The translations under genes and the position numbers were made by a program. A stretch of DNA of 31,807 nt from REBR01 sp033721915 (GTDB lineage Bacteria; Pseudomonadota; Gammaproteobacteria; Pseudomonadales; Oleiphilaceae). The notes below the pieces were generated by a model. It was not told where the DNA came from and did no database searches. It was given only the letters and a program-made list of their open reading frames with translations. Shown piece after piece: positions 8,026 through 15,657 of this stretch (the first letter of the stretch is position 1; the number at the start of each line of letters is the position of its first letter). The stretch lies in NCBI GenBank assembly GCA_033721915.1, contig JAWWAC010000034.1, positions 1 through 31,807 of the forward strand, in the 5' to 3' direction.

Positions 8026-9261
8026 ATGGGCATCGAGGCTGATGTGTCACTTGAGCTGAATCTCCTGAATTCCATCTGGCTGCTGCCTCTGGTGGCCGCT
8101 GTGGTTGGATGGTCCACCAACTGGCTGGCCATCTTCCTGTCTTTCCGGCCGGTGCGCTATCTTGGCCTGAGGCCCTTTCCCGGCTGGCAGGGGGTGATAC
8201 CCCGCAATTCCGAGCGCATGGCCCACATCTGCATCGATCAGACTCTGGAGCGCTTTGGCGACCTTCAGACCATTTACGAGCGGCTGGACCCGCAGCTGAT
8301 CACCGGACAGGTCCTGTCGGAGGTCTTGCCCCGGGTGGACGAGTACATCGACGAGGTGATGTACGAGCTGCAGCCCGTGCTGTGGGACAACCTGCCACTG
8401 CTGATGCGCCGCCGCATCTACCACTGGGCGCGGCAGAAAATGCCGGAGCGGATCGAAGCCATGGTGGAGGACTTCGGCTATGAGCTGGGCTCGCTGATTG
8501 ACCTCAAGGCATTGATCAGCAAGGAGCTGCGAAGCCATCCCGCACTGATGAACGAGATCTTTCAGGAAGCCGGGGAGGAGCAGTTCCGCTTTCTCAAGCG
8601 CAGCGGTGCGGTCATCGGCGGCGCCCTGGGGGCGCTGTTCATGACCGTCTGGTGGCACTGGCCGCTGCCCTGGCTGTTGCCGCTGGCGGGGTTTGCCATC
8701 GGCTTTGTCACCAACTGGCTGGCACTGAACCTGATTTTCCGGCCCTTGTACCCGGTGCGGATTCTGGGCTTTGAGGTGCAGGGGCTGTTTCTTCGCCGCC
8801 AGCCACAGATCAGCGCCGTGTGGGCGGACAAGGTGGCCCATCAACTGCTGACAGTGGACCGGGTGGCCTACGCCATGGTACACGGTGATCAGTCCCACCG
8901 GACCCGTGCCATTATCCAGAAGCACCTGCGGCCACTGCTGGACCAGTCACTGATCATGAAGATGACGGCCCAGATGGCAGTGGGGGTGACCGGCTACAGC
9001 GAGCTCAAGCAGGCCATGAACGACACCGCACTGCAGGCAACGGACGAGGTCTTCAGTGACCACGCATTCAGCCAGGACAGGGCCAACATTGTCGCCAGCA
9101 TGATCCGTGAGCGGGTGTCGGCACTGCCCCCTGAGCAGTTCCAGCAGGTACTCAGGCCCGCCTTCCAGGAGGAGGAATGGCTGCTGATGCTGGCCGGTGG
9201 CGTCATGGGCGGCCTGATTGGCCTGTTGCAGCTGGCGGGCATGCAGTACTGGCTGGGTTAG
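8026..9261 (+). CDS. DUF445 family membrane protein
   Basis: From the ATG at 8026 the product is 411 residues. An in-frame extension to 7948 exists but would translate through the nfuA terminator, so it is not used. The protein has a hydrophobic N-terminal helix (SIWLLPLVAAVVGWSTNWLAI), a central membrane pair (about residues 198–240) and a C-terminal helix (LMLAGGVMGGLIGLLQLAG). The signature GWSTNWLAIFLSFRP near residue 25 reappears near residue 228 as GFVTNWLALNLIFRP, so the chain is an internal duplication typical of DUF445/YheB-like proteins. The long polar stretches between the membrane segments are predicted to be helical. The function of the family is not established. A small membrane protein gene follows 42 bases later on the same strand, probably as part of the same operon. 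Confidence 0.88.
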   Translation: MGIEADVSLELNLLNSIWLLPLVAAVVGWSTNWLAIFLSFRPVRYLGLRPFPGWQGVIPRNSERMAHICIDQTLERFGDLQTIYERLDPQLITGQVLSEVLPRVDEYIDEVMYELQPVLWDNLPLLMRRRIYHWARQKMPERIEAMVEDFGYELGSLIDLKALISKELRSHPALMNEIFQEAGEEQFRFLKRSGAVIGGALGALFMTVWWHWPLPWLLPLAGFAIGFVTNWLALNLIFRPLYPVRILGFEVQGLFLRRQPQISAVWADKVAHQLLTVDRVAYAMVHGDQSHRTRAIIQKHLRPLLDQSLIMKMTAQMAVGVTGYSELKQAMNDTALQATDEVFSDHAFSQDRANIVASMIRERVSALPPEQFQQVLRPAFQEEEWLLMLAGGVMGGLIGLLQLAGMQYWLG

Positions 9262-9303
9262 ACACAGAGGCCGCTCAAGGCCCATATCAACGAGGAGAAC
9301 CCC

Positions 9304-9645
9304 ATGGGGCTGACACTGCTACTGCAGGGGCTGATCACACTGGTTCTGCTGGCCATGGTGCTGGCAGGCTACCACTTCTGGCTGCTGCGACCGGAGCTGG
9401 ACCGGCGTGACCAGGCCCTGGCAGAAGCCCATGAGCGCTCGATCCGGCGCATCGAGGCGGCCATGAACGAACGCTTCGACCAGTTGCTGGCGGAGCAGGG
9501 CGGCCGGAGCCTGGCCGGAACCACGAGGCAGTTCATGCGCTATGGCAGTGAACTGATGGAAGGGGGGCTGAGCGCGCTGCTGAATGAGGCGGATTACCAC
9601 CCGGAGTCCGGCTCAGGGCGAAAGACACCCAGGCAGAGCCGCTAA
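9304..9645 (+). CDS. Small membrane-anchored protein with coiled-coil tail, unknown function
   Basis: The product is 113 residues. The ATG at 9304 is preceded by a good GAGGAG sequence. Residues 4–26 (LTLLLQGLITLVLLAMVLAG) form one membrane helix. They are followed by a charged region with helical heptad character (RPELDRRDQALAEAHERSIR, then RIEAAMNERFDQLLAEQ) and a basic C-terminus. It therefore looks like an N-terminally anchored inner-membrane protein with a cytoplasmic or periplasmic coiled coil. It lies 42 bases after the DUF445 gene and converges on tusE, which ends 19 bases beyond. I do not recognise a named family. Partnership with the DUF445 protein is suggested only by position. Confidence 0.75.
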   Translation: MGLTLLLQGLITLVLLAMVLAGYHFWLLRPELDRRDQALAEAHERSIRRIEAAMNERFDQLLAEQGGRSLAGTTRQFMRYGSELMEGGLSALLNEADYHPESGSGRKTPRQSR

Positions 9646-9646
9646 A

Positions 9647-9661
9647 GGCCCTTTCCGGGCC
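9647..9661. terminator. Weak hairpin between convergent genes
   Basis: GGCCC–TTTCC–GGGCC hairpin sits in the 19-base gap between the plus-strand small membrane protein gene and the convergent tusE gene. There are only three T on the minus side, so it would be a weak terminator. Confidence 0.35.
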
Positions 9662-9664
9662 GGC

Positions 9665-9997
9665 TCACAGGCAGTTGGCCGGCTTGGGCAGCCCGGCCAG
9701 CCGGGCCGCCAGCTTGGCGGGGCTGCCCGGGAAGAGCTGCATCAGGTAGATGCTGTTGCCCTTGTCCTCACCCAGCTCGGCCCTGACGGTCTTGACGAGG
9801 ATGCGCATGGCGGGGGAGAGATCGTGCTTTTGGTAAAAATCCCGCAATACCGCAATGACCTCCCAGTGCTCGGGGGTCAGCTCAATGCCGGCCTCCCGTG
9901 CCAGGTGTTCCGCCACCGCCGGCGTCCACTGCTGTGGCTCGTAAAGAAAACCCTCCGGGTCCAGCCCGGGCAGTCCGCTCTTTCTGTTTTCAGTCAT
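9665..9997 (-). CDS. tusE: Sulfurtransferase TusE (DsrC-like)
   Basis: The start is the ATG at 9997, which has a consensus AGGAGG a few bases upstream; the longer frame to 10096 overlaps tusB and has no such site. The product is 110 residues. It contains the DsrC/TusE core (LDPEGFLYEPQQWTPAVAEHLA, ELTPEHWEVIAVLRDFY) and ends GLPKPANCL. The penultimate cysteine, C109, accepts the persulfide sulfur from TusBCD and passes it to MnmA for 2-thiolation of U34 in tRNA. The second cysteine, which dissimilatory DsrC carries about ten residues earlier, is alanine here (KLAARLAG). That supports a tRNA-modification TusE rather than sulfur-oxidation DsrC. It is last in the tusD-C-B-E operon, 40 bases after tusB. 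Confidence 0.95.
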   Translation of the reverse strand: MTENRKSGLPGLDPEGFLYEPQQWTPAVAEHLAREAGIELTPEHWEVIAVLRDFYQKHDLSPAMRILVKTVRAELGEDKGNSIYLMQLFPGSPAKLAARLAGLPKPANCL

Positions 9998-10037
9998 GGA
10001 TGCCTCCTGGCGGTCCACCGCCGTCAGGGTCAGAACG

Positions 10038-10328
10038 TTACCAGTAAAGCTGCTTGCCGGACAGGGCAATTTCTGACACATAGCTTTTATAGTCAATAAT
10101 CTGCATGCTTTTATTCAGGTATTTTCTCATTCCCCGGGCGTCCAGATCCGCCTCCAGAACCAGCACCGTCACGTCCTCTGGCAGGGCCGACAGCCAGTCA
10201 GCGTCCACCAGTCCCAGAAGGGCGTTTTCCATCAGTATCAGACGGTCACCCCCACGCAGCTGGGCCAGGCAATAGCCGGCTCTCTGGTGCCCAGGGGCCT
10301 TGTTCAGTATGTGAAGGCTGCTGGTCAT
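10038..10328 (-). CDS. tusB: Sulfur relay protein TusB (DsrH-like)
   Basis: The product is 96 residues, like E. coli TusB (95). Recognisable segments are LHILNKAPGHQRAG, GDRLILMENALLGLVDADW, DARGMRKYLNKSMQIIDYKS and the aromatic C-terminus KQLYW, matching the family's terminal aromatic. TusB, TusC and TusD form the heterohexameric complex that takes sulfur from TusA and hands it to TusE during mnm5s2U synthesis. The gene lies 7 bases after tusC and 40 bases before tusE. The family is short and divergent; assignment rests on size, motifs and operon position together. Confidence 0.92.
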   Translation of the reverse strand: MTSSLHILNKAPGHQRAGYCLAQLRGGDRLILMENALLGLVDADWLSALPEDVTVLVLEADLDARGMRKYLNKSMQIIDYKSYVSEIALSGKQLYW

Positions 10329-10335
10329 CTTTCCC

Positions 10336-10692
10336 TCAGAGTTGGATTACCCGGTCGTGTTCCCGGATCAGTGCTGCCACACCCGCTTCGTCCAGCATCA
10401 GGCAGCCGGCCATGGGGGGCTCACTGGCAAAGCGCCGGAAATCGTCTTCGGCCACATGGATCGGTTCGATGCCATAGACGGGCAGGGCGCCCAGCTGGCG
10501 GAACAGGTCCTTGTGGCCGATGGCGCCTGGGCGCGCATGGCTGGTGGCCACCCAAAGTGTGGCCGGGCCACGCAGAAGCAGGCTGGCGGGCTGATCAAAG
10601 GCGGCTGCTGAGAGGGCCATGTCCAGCAGGTCCCGGCAGGCACTGCCGGCAAAGAGCGCCTGATCGGCAATAAACAGGTAGCGCTGAGTCAT
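10336..10692 (-). CDS. tusC: Sulfur relay protein TusC (DsrF-like)
   Basis: The product is 118 residues, as expected for TusC (about 119). It opens with a DsrE/F Rossmann-like strand and loop (YLFIADQALFAGSACRDLLD) and continues with MALSAAAFDQPASLLLRG and LPVYGIEPIHVAEDDF. The typical FxQ.V.LLF region of DsrF proteins is represented by PASLLLRG. It lies 22 bases after tusD and 7 bases before tusB on the same strand. As the TusBCD partner it is structural; the persulfide-carrying cysteine is in TusD. Confidence 0.92.
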   Translation of the reverse strand: MTQRYLFIADQALFAGSACRDLLDMALSAAAFDQPASLLLRGPATLWVATSHARPGAIGHKDLFRQLGALPVYGIEPIHVAEDDFRRFASEPPMAGCLMLDEAGVAALIREHDRVIQL

Positions 10693-10714
10693 TGTCCACT
10701 CCTGAAGCCCGGTG

Positions 10715-11113
10715 TTAGTGGCTGGCGGTGAAAAACAGGACCCGGTCGGCGGTCATTTCCGCCTCCACCCAGTCCCCCAGGCCGGCCATGGTCCAGCCCG
10801 GTGCCAGGTTGGACGCCGGTTGCTCATGGCGCCGGGCTTCCGCCTCGTCCAGTACCCCGCGACGCAGCGCCGAGGCAATGCAGGCGGTGGCCGGCAACGC
10901 ATTCTCCTGAATCAGCTCGCTCCAGCGCCGGGTCCAGTTCTCCTCGTCACGGGGTGGCGTGGCCAGTGTGTTGGCCAGCAGGACACCGTCGCCATAGAGA
11001 AACACCCGGCTGATGGCATGCCCCTGGGCCAGTATGGCCTGTGCCGTGAAAAACGCACTCTGTGGGGCCTGTGAGCTGTAGGGGGCTGCGCTGATGACCA
11101 GGGCAAAGTTCAT
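10715..11113 (-). CDS. tusD: Sulfurtransferase TusD (DsrE-like)
   Basis: The product is 132 residues (E. coli TusD has 128). The DsrE fold is visible as FALVISAAPYSSQAPQSAFF, then the glycine-rich VFLYGDGVLLAN, then ATACIASALRRGVLD with C78 in the position of the active-site cysteine. The region ending VEAEMTADRVLFFTASH matches the family C-terminus. TusD takes persulfide sulfur from TusA within TusBCD. It is first in the operon, and the yccA terminator lies just upstream (11152–11174). tus expression must therefore start from a promoter in the 11114–11151 interval or from read-through. Confidence 0.95.
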   Translation of the reverse strand: MNFALVISAAPYSSQAPQSAFFTAQAILAQGHAISRVFLYGDGVLLANTLATPPRDEENWTRRWSELIQENALPATACIASALRRGVLDEAEARRHEQPASNLAPGWTMAGLGDWVEAEMTADRVLFFTASH

Positions 11114-11146
11114 GGCAGAGCCTCTCTGTGGAATGAGCCGGTCCCA

Positions 11147-11174
11147 TAACCAAAAAACCCCGGCAGGGCCGGGG
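11147..11174 (-). terminator. Intrinsic terminator after yccA
   Basis: On the minus strand a CCCCGGC / GCCGGGG stem with a 3-base loop is followed by T6. It lies 22 bases after the yccA stop and separates it from tusDCBE. Confidence 0.9.
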
Positions 11175-11196
11175 CATCGGACGGGGCGAACCGGTC

Positions 11197-11895
11197 TCAG
11201 TTATCGCCGGAAAACGCCATTAGCAGGTGCAGCAGGCTCATGAAGAGGTTGTAGATCGAGACATAAAGCCCGATGGCTGCCAGCACGTAGTTGCGTTCGC
11301 CGCCGTTAATGATGGCGCTGGTCTGGTAAAGGATACAGGCCGAGGCGAACAGGGTGAAGCCGGCGGAAACCGCCAGTTGCACGTTGGGCAGGTTAAAGAG
11401 GTAAGCCACCAGCATGGTGCCCATCAGCACAATGGCGCCGGCGAAGATAAAGCCACCCAGGAAGCTGAAGTCCTTGCGGGTAATCAGGCAGTAGGCGGAC
11501 AGTGACAGGAAGATGGTAGCGGTCATGCCCAGGGCGGTGGTGACCAGGGAACCCGCACCAGTGGCTACAAACATGTTCAGGATCGGGCCCAGTGTGTAGC
11601 CCATGAAACCGGTCAGGGCGAAGGTGGTGACCAGGCCCCAACCGCTGTTCTTGAGCTTGTAAGTGGCAAACAGCAGACCGTAGAACGCCACCAGAGTCAG
11701 TATCAGACCGGGGTGGGGCAGGTTCAGGGCCATGCTGGTGCCGGCCGTCACCGCTGAGAAGGCCAGCGTCAGGCCCAGCAGCATGTAGGTATTACGCAGT
11801 ACGCCAGTGACTTCCGCACTGAGAGCTTCTCGGCCCTGTGTCTGGGTACTGTACTGGCTCACCGGTCCCTGGTTGCCAAAACGCTTGTCATCCAT
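11197..11895 (-). CDS. yccA: Bax inhibitor-1 / YccA family inner-membrane protein
   Basis: The product is 232 residues (E. coli YccA is 219). A polar N-terminus of about 28 residues is followed by seven hydrophobic helices. Family landmarks are LRNTYMLLGLTLAFSAVTAG in helix 1, GFMGYTLGPILN in the middle, and the C-terminal ALGLYVSIYNLF-type motif, here AAIGLYVSIYNLFMSLLHLL. YccA in E. coli is a substrate and modulator of the FtsH protease in the inner membrane; the wider family conducts Ca2+/H+. The yccA–tusE proximity is also known from E. coli, which supports orthology. A plausible promoter is at 11930–11959 and a terminator follows directly. Confidence 0.94.
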   Translation of the reverse strand: MDDKRFGNQGPVSQYSTQTQGREALSAEVTGVLRNTYMLLGLTLAFSAVTAGTSMALNLPHPGLILTLVAFYGLLFATYKLKNSGWGLVTTFALTGFMGYTLGPILNMFVATGAGSLVTTALGMTATIFLSLSAYCLITRKDFSFLGGFIFAGAIVLMGTMLVAYLFNLPNVQLAVSAGFTLFASACILYQTSAIINGGERNYVLAAIGLYVSIYNLFMSLLHLLMAFSGDN

Positions 11896-11929
11896 CGATT
11901 GTGCTCCTGTCTGGGGTTATGACTCATTC

Positions 11930-11959
11930 GTATAATAACGTGACTGCGGCAACTTTCAA
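11930..11959 (-). promoter_or_regulatory. Candidate sigma-70 promoter of yccA
   Basis: On the minus strand TTGAAA (11959–11954) and TTATAC (11935–11930) are separated by 18 bases. The yccA start is about 35 bases downstream, with an AGGAGC sequence before it. Assignment is by hexamer match only. Confidence 0.45.
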
Positions 11960-12017
11960 TCAAAACCGTCTGCCGACAGCAACCCGTTCAATGACTGGCC
12001 CTTGAAGGCGGGTACCG

Positions 12018-12045
12018 TTGACAGACCGGGTCAATCGGGTATCAT
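12018..12045 (+). promoter_or_regulatory. Sigma-70 promoter of tRNA-Ser
   Basis: A perfect -35 TTGACA (12018–12023) and a -10 TATCAT (12040–12045) are separated by 16 bases. They lie 28 bases before the mature 5' end of tRNA-Ser. Confidence 0.75.
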
Positions 12046-12073
12046 GCAATCGCTGTCGCAATGACAGCGTGAT

Positions 12074-12164
12074 GGTGGGCTGGCAGAGTGGCTTAATGCA
12101 GCGGTCTTGAAAACCGCCGAGGGTTAGTAGCCCTCCCGGGGTTCGAATCCCTGGCCCACCGCCA
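12074..12164 (+). tRNA. serT: tRNA-Ser (anticodon UGA)
   Basis: The acceptor stem GGTGGGC pairs perfectly with GCCCACC, followed by discriminator G and an encoded CCA. The anticodon loop reads CT-TGA-AA. The long variable arm (GAGGGTTAGTAGCCCTC) is the class II feature of serine tRNAs. The TTCGAAT loop is canonical. A run of eight T starts just after CCA and probably ends transcription. The tRNA reads UCN codons, chiefly UCA. Confidence 0.98.
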
Positions 12165-12405
12165 CTTTTTTTTATTTTACGAATCATCCTTTCGGTTTCG
12201 TCCTCGATGCGATGACGCAACACCTCTTTGTACTCACACTTGTCCTGAATCCCTTAATGGACACAGCGATGTGATGATTACCCTCGTGATTTCCGTTGCC
12301 CCTCGCAACCCGGTGTCACACAGGATTGTCTTGCCTGCAGGGCAAAGAGTGATTAACTTCACATCTTTAGACTGACAATCCGACATAAAACACCGGGCCT
12401 GAACG

Positions 12406-14820
12406 ATGCTGAACACGCAAAGAGTCACTCTGGATCAACAGATCGTTCAACTGCGCCGGGATTATCTGGCATCACTGCCAGGGCATGCACGAATGATTCA
12501 TGAAGCCTGGCGCATGCTCACCCATGTTTGCTGGGAGGACAGGACGCTCGAGAAGTTGCAGAAGGTGGCTCACCTTTTGGCGGGCAGTGGCGGCTCTTTC
12601 GGTTTTAATGCCCTGACCGAGACCGGTCGGGCGCTGGCCCAGGCCCTGGAAGACCAACGGCAGACCCGGTCGAAAGTCTCACTGGCTCAGCGCACCAGGC
12701 TGGAGAAGGCCGTGCAGGCGCTTTTGAAGGAGATCGAGCGTATCCTGAATGTCCCCAGCCGGGACAACCACGCAGAGTTTGATGCGGCTACAAGTGCCAA
12801 GCTGGCCATACTGGATGAGGACCCGATTCAGGGCCAGCATCTCAAGCTCCTGTGCGAGGCTTTCGGTTACGAGGTGAGCTGGTACACCAGTTTGCCGTTG
12901 CTGAGTGACCATGCACGTGAGCACAACTATGAGCTGATATTGGCGGACCCATTGCCTTACCCCTCAGTGACGGACCTGATGCAGGAAGTCCACGGACGGC
13001 TGCCCATGCCGGTGCCGGTGCTGATGCTGTCGGCCCGCACGGATATCAGCTCCCGTCTGGAGGCACTCAGGGCCGGTGTCAGCGGTTACATGACGCGACC
13101 GGTGTCAAAGAACCCGTTGCGCCAGGAAATCTCCCGTCTTGTGTCCAGTAACCGGTTTGTCTGCCCGAAGGTGCTGTTGGTGGACAACCAGAAAGTTCGG
13201 GCCGCTCAGTACCAGCAACCCCTTGAGCAAAACGGCTTCGACCTGCGTATCCTCAGTAAACCCATGACGTTGCTGGATGTATTGGAGCGCCACGCTCCGG
13301 ATATTCTGCTGATCAATAACGACATGACGGACATCCATGCCCCTGAACTGGCCCGGCTGCTTCAGCAGGACAACCGCTATCAGCAGTTGCCTGTGGTCTT
13401 TATCACTAGCCACAGTGATGAACTCAGAGGGGACTCCAGTATGACACTGGCCGGTGATGACTGGCTGATAAGCCCTGTCAGTGACCGGTTGCTGGTGGAT
13501 ACGTTGAGACGCCGATTGGCAAGGACCCGACAGCTCACTCTGAACCTGCAAAGGATTAACGGTAACCAGACGGGTGATGGCCTGCAGAACAGGGCGCTCT
13601 TTCTGCAACAGCTGGAAACCGATCTGGCAGCCTGGCGGATGAACAAGCGCCGGGGCGAGGAACTGCTGCTGTATCTGAGTACAGACAAACTCGAGCTTCT
13701 GCGCCATCAGCACGGCGTGCTGGGTTGTGCCAACCTGGGCAGCCTTATAGAGCAATGGCTGGCTGATCAACCCGCGGTGGCAGGTCGGGGCAGCGCCCTT
13801 TCGGACCTGGTCTGGCTGGTGCGGATCCGTGTGAAAAAGGATGACAGTGCCGAAAACCTCGTGGCACAGCTGCGGGAGCAACTGTCAAAAACGGCTTTCA
13901 CTCTGGATGGAAATGCCCTGACCCTGGATTTCAGTGCGGTCGGCGTGGTACTGAATGGCCAGCTGCCTGACGCGGCCCATGTTGTGGATGAGCTGGAGAA
14001 GGCCTGCTTCCGGGTTATTGAAGGGGGAGGAGGGGACTCGGTCATTACTTCACTGACCAGTCCGTCACGTCCGCCCTTGTCGGAACGTCTGAAAAAGGCA
14101 CTGGTGGCCCGGCGTTTTGTACTGCAGTACCAGCCGGTAATGAATCTTGAAACCAACCAGAACCACTTTCAGGCGCTGGTTCGCTTGCAGGACGAGGAGG
14201 GTAATCTGTTTCTGCCCGAGGAGTTCATGGCCAGCGTGCCGGATTACCTTGAGGACGGGCTCCCTGGCCTGGATCGCTGGGTCGTTGAAACCGCTCTGTC
14301 GGCATTGGATTCGAACCTGGACACTCAGACCCAAGTCCGCTCGGTGATTATTAAATTCTCCGGTGACATCAAATCCCTGCCGTTCATGCTTTCTTTTATG
14401 ACCCAACTCATGCAGAAGGTGCATTTGAGGGAGGGGCGACAGCTGTATTTCGCCTTTCAGGAACGGTATGTGATCAAACACCTGGACCGGATCAGACCCT
14501 TTATGGAGAGGCTGTCCCAGATGAATGTGGGCATTGTGGTGGAACACTTTGCCGCCAGTGGCCATGGCCAGCTGTTGCTGAAAGAGCTGCCCCTGATTGA
14601 TTATGTCCGCCTGGACGGTAACTGGAATGAACGCGTCCATGACAAAGAAGAAGTTTCAGCACTGATGGAGGTACTTAACCGGCGGTTTGCCGGCCTGGAG
14701 CGTGTCATTGCGTGCCGCGTAGAGGAAGCAAAAACCTTTTCCGCATTCTGGAACATGGGAATTCGTCATTTCCAGGGGCACTTTGTGCAACAGCCCGGCG
14801 ATCTCATGCTTTTGGAATAA
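12406..14820 (+). CDS. HPt–REC–REC–GGDEF-like–EAL-like signalling protein with degenerate output domains
   Basis: The product is 804 residues and soluble. An HPt module (about 10–115) has the phospho-histidine candidate H56 in AHLLAGSGGSFGF. A first receiver domain (132–248) keeps acidic residues at ILDED and D181, but its lysine is replaced by R231. A second receiver (254–372) has lost the phospho-aspartate (asparagine at 304, in ILLINND) and the lysine (ISPVSD). A GGDEF-like region (about 390–540) lacks the GGDEF signature. The EAL-like domain (557–804) has QAL for EAL, EHFA for DDFG and ACRVE for AEGVE. Cyclic-di-GMP synthesis and hydrolysis are therefore unlikely. A role as a phosphotransfer-regulated scaffold or pseudo-enzyme is inferred. 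The Shine-Dalgarno at the ATG is weak. The gene lies upstream of the gacA/uvrY-type regulator gene. Confidence 0.88.
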   Translation: MLNTQRVTLDQQIVQLRRDYLASLPGHARMIHEAWRMLTHVCWEDRTLEKLQKVAHLLAGSGGSFGFNALTETGRALAQALEDQRQTRSKVSLAQRTRLEKAVQALLKEIERILNVPSRDNHAEFDAATSAKLAILDEDPIQGQHLKLLCEAFGYEVSWYTSLPLLSDHAREHNYELILADPLPYPSVTDLMQEVHGRLPMPVPVLMLSARTDISSRLEALRAGVSGYMTRPVSKNPLRQEISRLVSSNRFVCPKVLLVDNQKVRAAQYQQPLEQNGFDLRILSKPMTLLDVLERHAPDILLINNDMTDIHAPELARLLQQDNRYQQLPVVFITSHSDELRGDSSMTLAGDDWLISPVSDRLLVDTLRRRLARTRQLTLNLQRINGNQTGDGLQNRALFLQQLETDLAAWRMNKRRGEELLLYLSTDKLELLRHQHGVLGCANLGSLIEQWLADQPAVAGRGSALSDLVWLVRIRVKKDDSAENLVAQLREQLSKTAFTLDGNALTLDFSAVGVVLNGQLPDAAHVVDELEKACFRVIEGGGGDSVITSLTSPSRPPLSERLKKALVARRFVLQYQPVMNLETNQNHFQALVRLQDEEGNLFLPEEFMASVPDYLEDGLPGLDRWVVETALSALDSNLDTQTQVRSVIIKFSGDIKSLPFMLSFMTQLMQKVHLREGRQLYFAFQERYVIKHLDRIRPFMERLSQMNVGIVVEHFAASGHGQLLLKELPLIDYVRLDGNWNERVHDKEEVSALMEVLNRRFAGLERVIACRVEEAKTFSAFWNMGIRHFQGHFVQQPGDLMLLE

Positions 14821-14965
14821 ACCACCTCGTCACAATCTGGCCTCATTACTCATTGAACGACCCTGGAAGGCCGTAATAGGCTTGCTCGGCCCTTCACGAT
14901 TGACAACCCTGACTGACAGGTTCACTAACCCTGTTAGTACTGTCCAGTTTTGAGGGGGGGCTTTC

Positions 14966-14974
14966 TGTTATACT
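14966..14974 (+). promoter_or_regulatory. Candidate extended -10 promoter of uvrY/gacA
   Basis: TGTTATACT fits the extended -10 pattern TGnTATAAT. No good -35 accompanies it, as is usual for extended -10 promoters. Transcription would begin about 26 bases before the TTG start at 15007. Confidence 0.4.
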
Positions 14975-15006
14975 TTGCTCTTGTATGGGTTCCAGGGGGT
15001 GGTGAC

Positions 15007-15657
15007 TTGATCAAAGTACTGGTTGTGGATGATCACGATCTGGTTCGCGCCGGCATCAGCCGCATGCTCTCCGATGACAGGGACATTCAGGTGGTGGGGC
15101 AGGCGGAATCCGGCGAAGAGGCCATCGAGAAAGTCAGACAGACCTCGCCGGATGTGGTCCTGATGGATCTGCGCATGCCCGGCATCGGCGGTCTGGAAGC
15201 CATACGCCGGATTCTGCGCAACCATGACGAGACCCGTGTGGTGGCCGTCACCGCCTGTGCCGACGGGCCTTATCCGGCAAGGGTAATGCAGGCGGGCGCC
15301 CACGCCTACATCACTAAAGGGGCCGACATGGCGGAAATGCTCAGGGCCATCCGCCGTGTCAACGCCGGGCAACGCTACATCAGCCCGGAAATCGCCCAGC
15401 ATGTGGCCCTGAGCAAATTCGGCGAGAACGGCGATCTGCAGTCCCAGTTTGATGGCCTCTCCGAGCGGGAACTGCAGATCGCCACCATGATCGTCAACTG
15501 TCAGAAAGTGCAGGAAATTTCCGACAAGCTCTGCCTCAGCCCCAAGACCGTCAACAGCTATCGCTACCGGATTTTTGATAAACTCGGCATCAGCAGCGAT
15601 GTGGAGCTGGTATTGAAAGCGGTCAAAACAGGGTTACTGGATGCCAATGAAGTCTGA
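15007..15657 (+). CDS. uvrY: GacA/UvrY family response regulator
   Basis: The TTG at 15007 is used as start. It places the protein exactly at the family N-terminus ((M)IKVLVVDDHDLVRAGISRM), and a GGGGGTGG sequence lies upstream. The 216-residue product compares with 214–218 for GacA/UvrY. The receiver domain has D8, D9, phospho-acceptor D54 (VVLMDLRMPG) and a conserved lysine (YITKGAD). The C-terminal LuxR-type helix-turn-helix (about 145–205) reads LSERELQIATMIVNCQKVQE and CLSPKTVNSYRYRIFDKLGI. With a BarA/GacS-type sensor it normally activates small RNAs that antagonise CsrA/RsmA. Its end overlaps the uvrC start by 17 bases, the classical uvrY-uvrC arrangement. The sensor and small RNAs are not in this window. 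Confidence 0.96.
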   Translation: MIKVLVVDDHDLVRAGISRMLSDDRDIQVVGQAESGEEAIEKVRQTSPDVVLMDLRMPGIGGLEAIRRILRNHDETRVVAVTACADGPYPARVMQAGAHAYITKGADMAEMLRAIRRVNAGQRYISPEIAQHVALSKFGENGDLQSQFDGLSERELQIATMIVNCQKVQEISDKLCLSPKTVNSYRYRIFDKLGISSDVELVLKAVKTGLLDANEV

